Shown here in pieces: positions 9,530 through 17,231 of a stretch of DNA of 64,000 bases. The position numbers and the translations under genes are program-made. How positions within the stretch are numbered: the stretch's first letter is position 1; each line of letters starts with the position of its first letter. The notes under the pieces are model-generated. The model was not told where the DNA came from and ran no database searches. It saw nothing but the letters and a program-made list of their open reading frames with translations. Source of the DNA: Bacteroidia bacterium (GTDB taxonomy: Bacteria > Bacteroidota > Bacteroidia > Cytophagales > Cyclobacteriaceae); contig JAUILA010000006.1 of assembly GCA_030432655.1 (NCBI GenBank), positions 62,001 through 126,000 of the forward strand. Reading direction: 5' to 3'.

Positions 9530-10714
9530 ATGAAAAGCCAACGTATAACATGTCTGTCTGTCATTCTATTCATTACAGGGTTGTTTTTGCCCATGTGGCT
9601 TCAGGGACAGGAGCTTTACGATCATCCGTCCGGGAAGCAAACACGCTGGTACAGCTTTGAAAATCCGGGAGCTGACAAAGGAGAAGGAGGCCTGGAGAAT
9701 AAGGGAGCAAAAGGTCATGCCTTTGACAAGGTCCCTGCCGGAGAAGCGGTAACACTGATGGAAACAACGGAATCCGGTACGGTGCGCAGGATCTGGATGA
9801 CCTTCAGCGACCGGAGCCCGGAAATGCTCCGCTCGCTCCGTATAGAAATGCACTGGGATGGTGAGGAAAAACCTGCGGTTTCGGCTCCGGTCGGTGATTT
9901 TTTCGGAATAGGGCTGGGCCGGAAAGTACCTTTTGAGAATGTATTTTTTGCAGATCCGGAAGGAAGGTCATTTAACTGTTTCATACCTATGCCCTATCTG
10001 GACGGGGCGCGAATCACCCTTATCAACGAATCGGAGAAGGACCTCGACGCATTGTTTTACGATATCGATATAACATTGGAAGATCACGACCAGCCGATAC
10101 TATATTTTCATGCTTACTGGAACAGAAATGCGTCTACCACACCAGGTGAAGATTATGTCCTGCTTCCCGGGTTGACAGGAACGGGCAGATTTCTGGGCAC
10201 GAATATCGCTTTAAAAACACCTGAAGTTTATGACGGTACCTGGTGGGGAGAAGGGGAAATCAAAATGTACCTGGACGGAGATTCGGATTTCCCAACCCTG
10301 GTTGGTACGGGTACAGAAGATTATGTCGGCACGGCGTATGGACAGGGCGAGTATGCGCATATGTACCAGGGATCGCTGATAGTAAACGATTCAACCCGTG
10401 AATACGCCTTTTACCGGTATCATGTACCGGATCCCGTTTATTTTGATTCTTCGATCCGGATAACCCTCCAGCAGATGGGTGGTGCTCCCCGGGACAAGGT
10501 GCTTGAGATGATCAGTGCAGATGTCCCCCTGATTCCTGTGAGTGTAGCGGGCAGTGAATTCATTAAGCTGCTGGAGAACCCGCAGGACATAAGCGAAATT
10601 TCCGGCTGGGTAAATTTCTACCGCAGTGACGACGTATCGTCGACGGCATACTTTTATCTTGATCGGCCGTCCAGTGATCTCCCGTTACTTCCGGAGGTCA
10701 GTATGCGCCGCTGA
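9530..10714 (+). CDS. DUF2961 (GH172-like) secreted glycoside hydrolase
   Basis: A Sec signal peptide ends near residue 26, so the 394-residue protein is exported. The DUF2961 family includes glycoside hydrolase family GH172, whose characterised members act on alpha-D-fructofuranosyl linkages and fold like viral capsid jelly rolls. Conserved blocks are visible: Val-Gly-Asp-Phe-Phe-Gly at about 121-126, Trp-Trp-Gly-Glu-Gly-Glu (238-243) and Gly-Thr-Gly-Thr-Glu-Asp-Tyr (259-265). Glutamates in these last two blocks are the likely catalytic pair by analogy with the family. Actual substrate in this organism is unknown. It ends exactly next to the stop of the opposite-strand T9SS gene. Confidence 0.88.
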   Translation: MKSQRITCLSVILFITGLFLPMWLQGQELYDHPSGKQTRWYSFENPGADKGEGGLENKGAKGHAFDKVPAGEAVTLMETTESGTVRRIWMTFSDRSPEMLRSLRIEMHWDGEEKPAVSAPVGDFFGIGLGRKVPFENVFFADPEGRSFNCFIPMPYLDGARITLINESEKDLDALFYDIDITLEDHDQPILYFHAYWNRNASTTPGEDYVLLPGLTGTGRFLGTNIALKTPEVYDGTWWGEGEIKMYLDGDSDFPTLVGTGTEDYVGTAYGQGEYAHMYQGSLIVNDSTREYAFYRYHVPDPVYFDSSIRITLQQMGGAPRDKVLEMISADVPLIPVSVAGSEFIKLLENPQDISEISGWVNFYRSDDVSSTAYFYLDRPSSDLPLLPEVSMRR

Positions 10715-11854
10715 TTAATTCAGGAGAACTTTTTTTATGACCTTCTGCTTGTCCGTGGTGATCACTAGCAGGTAATAGCCACGCTCAAATTCAGAAACCT
10801 GAACAGCGTGTGCTTCGAAATTCTGTGAGGATAGTTTCCATTCCTTTTTTACGTTACCCGACACATCCACCAGTTCTACGGTAAACTCTGCATTGTTTTT
10901 TGTGTCTATAAATATTTGCTCTGCGGCAGGGTTAGGGTAAAAACGGATGGCCGGTTCTGATTCAAAAACATAATCCAGTCGCATCATCGTGCTAAAGCTG
11001 TATTTCCCGTCCAGGTCGGTCTGGCGAATCCTGTAATAAGAGATTCCCTTCAGAGGTTCCTCATCAAGAAATTCATAGTAACTTTTGTCGGCGGTGGTTC
11101 CCTGCCCTTCCGCGCGGCCAATGGCGCTAAAATGTAATCCGTCCCGTGACCGTTCAATGGTAAAATAGTCATTATCCTTTTCGGTAGCAGTAGACCAAAG
11201 AACAGATACTCCGTTCGCAGACCTGCTCAGGGATGTCTCCGCGAATTCCACCGGAAGTGTTCCTCCGGTAGCAAAACTATAGAGGGCGGGATCATTGGAA
11301 GAGAGATCGTCCTCATCCTGAAAGTACCCGGGAGGGGGAGTGGAGCTTCCGTTATATTTTTCCCCGGATCCCGGTGAAGTTAACGTCCCCATCATATAAA
11401 AATCTCCGCTGACATCCACATCGGCGCCGTTAGAAGCGGTTACATCGCCCAGCACGACAACGGTGCCGCCTACCGTATTCACACCGCCATTATTACTGAT
11501 CAAATCACCTTCTATGATCAGAATTCCGCCGGAATGAACAACCACATTCTGTTGAGAAAGCAGATCGCCGGTTATTCGCAAGGTATCATATACGTTTAGC
11601 GTACCTCCGCTACCCACCACCATGTCATCACTCAGGATAACATAGCCATATATGTTTACGGCATGCCAGTATCCGAATCCGGATGGTGGACTATTATTCC
11701 ATCGCGGGCGGTCCTGCATCCAGGACTTCGATTTTGTCCAGACGAATTCATCCCAGCTGGCTGTTGTATTGTCATCAGAAGTGTACTGCTGAGCTTGGGG
11801 AAAAGCGTCATTTGTATACAGTATCAGTATCAGAAGAAGTATTGAAATACGCAT
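10715..11854 (-). CDS. secreted protein with T9SS type A C-terminal sorting domain
   Basis: The 379-residue protein has a Sec signal peptide (about 1-19) and, at the C-terminus (about 305-379), a type A sorting domain with Phe-Tyr-Pro-Asn-Pro-Ala and a final Lys-Lys-Val-Leu-Leu-Asn, the signature used by the type IX secretion system to place proteins on or beyond the cell surface. The middle contains a repetitive beta-helix-like stretch (about 70-160) rich in Gly-Gly, Gly-Asp-Leu and Ser-Gly-Asp turns, similar to a polymer-like scaffold of right-handed parallel beta-helices, then a fibronectin-like region (about 200-295) with Asp-Gly-Leu-His-Phe and Tyr-Arg-Ile-Arg-Gln. No catalytic motif is seen. 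A role in adhesion or as surface structure is inferred. Confidence 0.88.
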   Translation of the reverse strand: MRISILLLILILYTNDAFPQAQQYTSDDNTTASWDEFVWTKSKSWMQDRPRWNNSPPSGFGYWHAVNIYGYVILSDDMVVGSGGTLNVYDTLRITGDLLSQQNVVVHSGGILIIEGDLISNNGGVNTVGGTVVVLGDVTASNGADVDVSGDFYMMGTLTSPGSGEKYNGSSTPPPGYFQDEDDLSSNDPALYSFATGGTLPVEFAETSLSRSANGVSVLWSTATEKDNDYFTIERSRDGLHFSAIGRAEGQGTTADKSYYEFLDEEPLKGISYYRIRQTDLDGKYSFSTMMRLDYVFESEPAIRFYPNPAAEQIFIDTKNNAEFTVELVDVSGNVKKEWKLSSQNFEAHAVQVSEFERGYYLLVITTDKQKVIKKVLLN

Positions 11855-12207
11855 AATTTAGTATTTGACTGACAACCTGCAAGCAGGCTGCCATTTGAAA
11901 AAATAGTCCTTTGAAGCGTTTGGGACCGGTTTCTGACTTACAGCATTTCCCAATTTGGGACAACATGGTTCAATACCGGAGCCGTTTGTAAACTTTAATC
12001 ATTAAAAAAATCAATAAGCTGTCTGTCAATGGATTGTATATACCAAAAATCCCGGCTTGGTCACCATTCTCCTGAAAAATAGAGTCAAGGTCCCTGATTG
12101 GGAGTTGTAAAATAAACACTTATTCCAGACGATGAACCGGGAACAGGACATCTCTGTCAAGAGGCTATTATTGACAATGGTTAACAGTTATATCACCGGA
12201 AAGAACG
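11855..12207. other. gene-free interval with two TTTGGGAC motifs
   Basis: I see no credible coding frame in these 353 bases. TTTGGGAC occurs at 11919-11926 and again at 11954-11961, 35 bases apart, and the second copy lies in the inverted repeat TCCCAA-T-TTGGGA (11948-11960). They sit upstream of the T9SS gene on the minus strand and could be regulator sites. No terminator hairpin was found for the operon ending at 12208. Confidence 0.35.
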
Positions 12208-13434
12208 TTATTTATCCTGGTTTTCAATCAGCCCGATCAACAAATCTACGGCTTTGCGAACGAACGCCGGATCTTCTGCGTGGGTTTCCATTTCAACTAT
12301 TTCTATGTTTTCCGGCAATTTGCTCCGGAGGTGATCGAAAAACGCCTTGTCAGCTTCCGGGTCGTTCAGCACGCCCCCCGGTATGGAGTACCGGCCAACC
12401 CCCTTCAGCGGGAACATAAAATAGGCTTTATTCCTGGTGTATTGTAGTCTTCGCAGAATATCATCGGCCACGCGGATCATTTCTTCTGCATTCAGCCTGG
12501 GCACAAAGATCACCGGGCTGTGAAATACCTGCTTATGGTCTTTCCATTCCTCCGGGACTTTATGCTCTGCAACCAGAATTCCGAGGTGTTCCGCACCACC
12601 GGGACACAATACCTGCGGAATACCAAGTTTGCCAGCAGCCGTCAGGCGGTCCGGTCCGCCGGCACGAAGCACATGCCATACATCATCGGCAATTTCTCCC
12701 ATGGCATAGTCAAAGACAGCGCCGATAATCCCTTCACGCATCATTTGTTCCATGGCCCGCCCACCGGAACCAACTGCGTGAAAAACAATTACTTCATATC
12801 CTTTTTCTTCGATATAATTGATTGCTTCAATAGCTCCTCTTGTGAGTACGCCCAGGTTGGTCATGCCGATAAGGGGCTTTTCCCCTTTCCGCATCAGAAA
12901 TTTTTCTTCCACATCTGCCATTCCACAGGCAGCGGCGGCCGCATTGGCGAGTATTTTTCGTGTAAACGGATTAAGCCGGAGAATATCGCTGACCGAGAAC
13001 ATCATCGTGATATCCTTGATCCCAACAAATCCGGACATATCCCCGGCGGCGATTGTTGACACCATGATCTTTGGAAATCCATAGGGAAGGGCCTGCATGA
13101 TCTCGCAGCAGGTGGAAGTTCCCTGGGTACCGCCCAGCCCAAGGACAGCATCTACTTCACCCGCAGCGATCTTACGGTTGAGTATGGCAATACATCCCTT
13201 TACCATTACAGGAGCCGCTTCATCCCTGGTGGGGTTGCGGAGCAGTTCTGACAGCGGTTTGCCCCCTTCTTCGGCAATTTCCTCCCTGCTTATGTCGGCG
13301 GTGATACCCGGCTCGCCAACCACCCCGATATCCATAAGGAGTGGAGATTTTCCCAGTTTTGTAATTTCATCAACCAGGAATCCCGCTTCCTGGTCTTTGG
13401 TATCGAGCGTTATGAGGAGGGCGATTGTTTTCAT
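12208..13434 (-). CDS. Tm-1-like ATP-binding protein (UPF0261)
   Basis: The 408-residue protein matches the UPF0261/Tm-1-like family throughout: N-terminal Ile-Ala-Leu-Leu-Ile-Thr-Leu-Asp-Thr-Lys, a glycine-rich Leu-Gly-Leu-Gly-Gly-Thr-Gln-Gly-Thr and Gly-Met-Thr-Asn-Leu-Gly-Val segments. The N-terminal half of the tomato virus-resistance protein Tm-1 belongs to this family and binds ATP; its natural bacterial role is not established. A longer reading frame upstream overlaps the preceding gene, so I choose the ATG at 13434, four bases after that gene ends, giving the canonical N-terminus. It is the last gene of a four-gene operon. The preceding gene is the TIM-barrel partner that is fused to it in Tm-1, which strongly supports joint action. 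Confidence 0.9.
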   Translation of the reverse strand: MKTIALLITLDTKDQEAGFLVDEITKLGKSPLLMDIGVVGEPGITADISREEIAEEGGKPLSELLRNPTRDEAAPVMVKGCIAILNRKIAAGEVDAVLGLGGTQGTSTCCEIMQALPYGFPKIMVSTIAAGDMSGFVGIKDITMMFSVSDILRLNPFTRKILANAAAAACGMADVEEKFLMRKGEKPLIGMTNLGVLTRGAIEAINYIEEKGYEVIVFHAVGSGGRAMEQMMREGIIGAVFDYAMGEIADDVWHVLRAGGPDRLTAAGKLGIPQVLCPGGAEHLGILVAEHKVPEEWKDHKQVFHSPVIFVPRLNAEEMIRVADDILRRLQYTRNKAYFMFPLKGVGRYSIPGGVLNDPEADKAFFDHLRSKLPENIEIVEMETHAEDPAFVRKAVDLLIGLIENQDK

Positions 13435-13438
13435 GTGC

Positions 13439-14299
13439 TTATTTTTTAGGAAATCGAAGGTCTGCGAATTCTTTGGCAGTATTGTATACCGCCTTTTCAA
13501 TTGGGATCCGCTCTGTGGATGAACCTGTCCAGATACCGTCACAGGAGGTGTTGTTCAGAATATACTGCGCGTCTTCCGGAGTCTCCAGGGCAGCACCATG
13601 TGCAATGAGCAGGATGTCAGGTTTGATTTTACGCAACTCTTTATTTGCTTCTTCTGTCCGTGCGGCAGTCTCGTCAATCGTTTCCCCGGAATCATACCCT
13701 TTCAGTCCGCCTTTCGTGGTACCTGCGTGGAAGCAGAAAATATCGGGCCGGGCTTCTTCCACCATTTTGAGGCTGTCCTCCATATTAAATGCAAGTCCGA
13801 TCGACACCATATCCATCTCCCGTGCCAGCTTCAGCATGGCAATCTCATTATCCAGGGTAATCCCGCTCTTGGTCAGGACCCTGAATATTTCGCTGTCTTT
13901 ATCGACATAACTGATCGACGGACCGATATTGGAAACGGAGAATACACCGATTCGCTTTAAATCTTCCAGGAACCAGCGCATGTCTTTCAGCGGGTCATTG
14001 GCGTTGATACAGGCACAAATAAACGCATCGCCTTTTATGGCAGGCATAATATCTTCCCTGGTATAATCAAAGGTCTGTTTGTTGGAATCAAGGATAGGCC
14101 AGAGCATGGACATCGTTCCCATTCCATTGGCGCGTAACCGGGCTCCGGAAAATGTATTAATGCAGTCAGCGCCTGCTTTTTCAAGTAAACTGGCTACCAG
14201 GCCGCTGCCTGCGCTGGCTATGAATACGGGGATATGCTGTTCAACTTTTTTACGCAGTTTCGACATGATCTCCTCGCGGGATGTTCTGGGTACTATCAT
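13439..14299 (-). CDS. TIM-barrel protein of the phosphoenolpyruvate hydrolase-like family
   Basis: The 286-residue protein belongs to the PEP_hydrolase-like TIM-barrel family, which forms the C-terminal half of plant Tm-1. Visible blocks include Phe-Ile-Ala-Ser-Ala-Gly-Ser-Gly near 26-33, Asp-Cys-Ile-Asn-Thr-Phe-Ser-Gly-Ala-Arg near 45-54, and Phe-His-Ala-Gly-Thr-Thr-Lys-Gly-Gly near 188-196. The family is related to isocitrate lyase/PEP mutase-type barrels, so a carbon-carbon or phosphonate bond reaction on a small keto acid is plausible but not proven. It is separated by 19 bases from the aldolase/dehydrogenase gene upstream and by four from the Tm-1-like gene downstream. Confidence 0.88.
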   Translation of the reverse strand: MIVPRTSREEIMSKLRKKVEQHIPVFIASAGSGLVASLLEKAGADCINTFSGARLRANGMGTMSMLWPILDSNKQTFDYTREDIMPAIKGDAFICACINANDPLKDMRWFLEDLKRIGVFSVSNIGPSISYVDKDSEIFRVLTKSGITLDNEIAMLKLAREMDMVSIGLAFNMEDSLKMVEEARPDIFCFHAGTTKGGLKGYDSGETIDETAARTEEANKELRKIKPDILLIAHGAALETPEDAQYILNNTSCDGIWTGSSTERIPIEKAVYNTAKEFADLRFPKK

Positions 14300-14318
14300 A
14301 ATTTTCTGGTTTGTAATT

Positions 14319-16286
14319 TCATATCACACGTTCATTTCCACCGTCGATAGGCACTTGTGCACCTGTTGTTTTGGAGAATACTTCACCCAGCATGGTGGCT
14401 ACAAGGGTAGCGACATCAGCCGAAGTCACTTCTTTCTTCAGGACATTGTTGGTTTTGTATTCTTCTACACTCAGGCCGTAGTGACTGGCCCGTGCCTTAA
14501 GGACTTCATCGGTCCAGATGGCCGTATCATATACCGCATTCGGGTGTACTACATTTACACGGATGCCGTATTCTCCAAGTTCAAGAGCGGCAACGCGTAC
14601 GAGCTGGGCAAGGCCTGCTTTGGCGACTGAGTAAGCCCCCGCGCCCGGCCCCGGGGCCGGGACGTTCTTGCTTCCTACTATAACTACCGATGGATCAATG
14701 CCATGTTTCAGGAACGGTAATGCCATGGTAAGCAGGCGTTGGTGACTGGTCAGGTTCAGTTCGAGACTCTTCGACCAGGTTTCTTCCGTCATTTTTTCGA
14801 TTCGTGAACTCGGCGGAAAAATTCCTGCGTTGGAAACGATCATGTCCAGTCCGCCGAACATGCTGACTACGAACTTCAAGGCATTGTCGACTTCCTCTGT
14901 TTTGGTCATGTCACATTGTATGCCTGTTACAGATTTGTCATCAAATGCCTGTCCTACGGCATTATCGATATCCAGGGCAGCCACGGTGGCCCCTGCCGCC
15001 ACAAGCGCATTAACACAGGCCTTTCCTATTCCGCTGGCCGCACCTGTGACCAAAGCGATTTTACCCTGAAAGGGTTTCGGCGCGCCTGCTTTTTTCAGTT
15101 TTGCCTGCTCCAGTTCCCAGTATTCCATTTCAAACAGGTCCTTTTCGGAGAGGGCTGTCCAGCCCCCGAGCTGTTCGGCTTTATAAATAGCTTCGCGGGT
15201 GTGTTCTGCTATATCCTCAATTATGGTAACATGCTTAACTGAAGGACCAAATGACAGGGTCCCGTGTCCCGGAAGGATTCCCCACCTCGGGGCCGTATCA
15301 AGCATGGTTTCACCGGAATTGTACCGGTTGAAGTAGGAGGTATATTCAGCTGTAAACCTGTCCATCGAAGAAGTTATATTATCACCGATCACAACAGGGG
15401 TTCTCTTGGTCCGGATGATATGGTCAGGGGTCAGCGGACCGCGGTCGGCGATGTTCCTGATGTCGCCCAGTTTACTGAAACCAATGGCCTGCGGCCGCTG
15501 GTCGAGCCGGGACAACATGGCCATTCCGGCTGTATGACTGACCGACTTTCGTATGTCAGCAAGTACCTCCGGATCCGGATCTTCGGCCGGTTCTTCCGGA
15601 AGATCTTCCAGACCCTTTTGTTCCATATATGCTTCCGCCTTGCTAACCAGCTCTATCATTTTCTCATAACTGCTTCCGGCATCATCGGCAAATGTAAAAA
15701 CACCGTGATGCAGCAGGATCATACCTTCTATGGACGACCAGTCCAGGTCTTTGGTCATCTCATATATTTTCCTGGCCAGCACAAATCCGGGCATGACATA
15801 GGGCACGACCAGCACCGTGTCTCCATACACCTCATTGATGATCTTTTCCCCCTCCGGTGTATTGGATAAAGCGACTACCGCATCTGCATGGGTGTGGTCA
15901 ACATATTTGAAGGGAATGATCGCATGCAGGATGGCTTCAACTGACGGATTGGGTGCGGAAGGATTAGTCATGGCCATTCGTTGATTTTTGACCATGTCAC
16001 TGTCAGACAGTTCCGGGAGTTCGGCCAGTTTCAGCAGCGTTTCCATACGTACAGGCGCAAAGCCTTCTGCTTCAATGGTCGCAAGGTCCCAGCCGCTTCC
16101 TTTCACAAGGAGCAACTCTTCTTCTTCCCCGAAAATATTTTTCTGACGTACCTTGACCGAGGTATTTCCCCCGCCATGAAGGACCAGGTCGGGATTCCGG
16201 CCCAGCAATCGGGAGGTATATACACGCATTGCCAGCGGATCATCTTTAAAGCCAGCAGCCTCATCTTCATTCCAAAAACTCTTCAT
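14319..16286 (-). CDS. bifunctional class II aldolase / short-chain dehydrogenase (RhaD-like)
   Basis: This 655-residue fusion has an N-terminal class II aldolase domain (about 1-390) and a C-terminal short-chain dehydrogenase (about 400-655). Aldolase features are Gly-Gly-Gly-Asn-Thr-Ser, the zinc-ligand segments His-Thr-His-Ala-Asp-Ala and His-His-Gly-Val-Phe. The dehydrogenase has Thr-Gly-Ala-Ala-Ser-Gly-Ile-Gly for NAD(P) binding, Asn-Ala-Gly-Ile and the catalytic Tyr-x-x-x-Lys (Tyr-Ser-Val-Ala-Lys). Characterised relatives oxidise lactaldehyde and cleave rhamnulose-1-phosphate or related sugar phosphates in methylpentose breakdown. No kinase or isomerase for rhamnose is nearby, so its substrate here may differ. 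Its start lies three bases after the stop of the hydrolase gene. Confidence 0.92.
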   Translation of the reverse strand: MKSFWNEDEAAGFKDDPLAMRVYTSRLLGRNPDLVLHGGGNTSVKVRQKNIFGEEEELLLVKGSGWDLATIEAEGFAPVRMETLLKLAELPELSDSDMVKNQRMAMTNPSAPNPSVEAILHAIIPFKYVDHTHADAVVALSNTPEGEKIINEVYGDTVLVVPYVMPGFVLARKIYEMTKDLDWSSIEGMILLHHGVFTFADDAGSSYEKMIELVSKAEAYMEQKGLEDLPEEPAEDPDPEVLADIRKSVSHTAGMAMLSRLDQRPQAIGFSKLGDIRNIADRGPLTPDHIIRTKRTPVVIGDNITSSMDRFTAEYTSYFNRYNSGETMLDTAPRWGILPGHGTLSFGPSVKHVTIIEDIAEHTREAIYKAEQLGGWTALSEKDLFEMEYWELEQAKLKKAGAPKPFQGKIALVTGAASGIGKACVNALVAAGATVAALDIDNAVGQAFDDKSVTGIQCDMTKTEEVDNALKFVVSMFGGLDMIVSNAGIFPPSSRIEKMTEETWSKSLELNLTSHQRLLTMALPFLKHGIDPSVVIVGSKNVPAPGPGAGAYSVAKAGLAQLVRVAALELGEYGIRVNVVHPNAVYDTAIWTDEVLKARASHYGLSVEEYKTNNVLKKEVTSADVATLVATMLGEVFSKTTGAQVPIDGGNERVI

Positions 16287-16289
16287 TAT

Positions 16290-17072
16290 TTATTGATGGT
16301 TAATTGGTATTTCATTTAAAAATTCACTGATGGCGGAAACGACTGTTGATTGGTGAGCATCGGGCTCCGCATAACGAGAAGGTGCTTTTACCAGAATACT
16401 TCCCGGGATTGCCTGGTGCCACATGTCAGCCATTTCCCAGGGATGTAATGGATCCTCATCATTTCCTATGACCAGCGTAGGCAGCTCAATAGCGGGTATT
16501 TTTTCGTGCGGACATGGTTGGTCTTTGACCATGGCCCGGAGAAGCCGACTGGTAAATTGCTGCTGGTCCCTGTCAAACATGCCCATAACAGAGGCTGCCG
16601 CTGCAGGAAGATCTGCCTGCATTTTCTGAAAAAGGGCATCTTCCTTAAAAATTTTGTCACCATCCTTCAATTCGAGACAGTCAGCCAAGCTGAGGAGAAT
16701 TTTAAGGTTATCCGGAACCGGTGAACAGAACCAGGCCGGACGAAGAAGGATCAGGGCAGCCACCCGTCCCGGGTAACGCAGGGCCATATTAATCGCGATC
16801 CCGGAGCCCATCGAAAGCCCTCCGATTACTGCCTGGTAAATCCCGTTGATGTCCATTACCCGAATTACCTCGTCAGTAAACCAGTCAAATGATGGCGTAC
16901 AGCCGGGATCATAGGGAAAATGGCCGTGTCCGGGTGCATCCATGGTCAGCAGGCGTGTATTCTCCAGTGTCTTGAGCAGGGAAGTAATCTGGAACCGGTT
17001 AGCTCCCAGGCCATGTTGAAAAACCAGGGGTTTGCCGGATCCTTGAATTGTGTATTGATTTGAGTTTACCAT
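16290..17072 (-). CDS. alpha/beta hydrolase
   Basis: The 260-residue cytoplasmic protein has an alpha/beta hydrolase fold: Phe-Gln-His-Gly-Leu-Gly-Ala near 18-24 (oxyanion loop), Gly-Leu-Ser-Met-Gly-Ser-Gly around 94-100 (nucleophile elbow with Ser), Asp of Gly-Asn-Asp-Glu-Asp-Pro-Leu-His near 209 and a C-terminal His of Asp-Ala-His-Gln. It is the first gene of the four-gene operon that contains the aldolase/dehydrogenase, TIM-barrel and Tm-1-like proteins. It probably opens an ester, lactone or similar bond in the same catabolic route. The family is broad, so the substrate is unknown. Confidence 0.85.
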   Translation of the reverse strand: MVNSNQYTIQGSGKPLVFQHGLGANRFQITSLLKTLENTRLLTMDAPGHGHFPYDPGCTPSFDWFTDEVIRVMDINGIYQAVIGGLSMGSGIAINMALRYPGRVAALILLRPAWFCSPVPDNLKILLSLADCLELKDGDKIFKEDALFQKMQADLPAAAASVMGMFDRDQQQFTSRLLRAMVKDQPCPHEKIPAIELPTLVIGNDEDPLHPWEMADMWHQAIPGSILVKAPSRYAEPDAHQSTVVSAISEFLNEIPINHQ

Positions 17073-17190
17073 GGAGAAACGGAGGATTCAAATTACGAAG
17101 TAATCCAGAATAATCCTTGCCGGTTGTGGGAGAAGCTCCGGATATCTTCTGACCTGATTAAAATCATTTCTTAACAGGACACATATCTGC

Positions 17191-17219
17191 TTTGATCATT
17201 GTCAATTTATGTAGTTTAA
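17191..17219 (+). promoter_or_regulatory. candidate Bacteroidota-type promoter of korAB
   Basis: TTTG at 17191-17194 and TAGTTTAA at 17212-17219 are 17 bases apart. Bacteroidota promoters use TTTG near -33 and TAnnTTTG near -7, so this is a near match placed 12 bases before the korA start. The second box has one departure from consensus. Confidence 0.3.
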
Positions 17220-17231
17220 ATTAATCACTAA

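Noticed and set aside
13435-13542. 36 additional N-terminal codons for the Tm-1-like protein
   Set aside because: They overlap the upstream TIM-barrel gene and do not resemble the family; the ATG at 13434 fits the family start.
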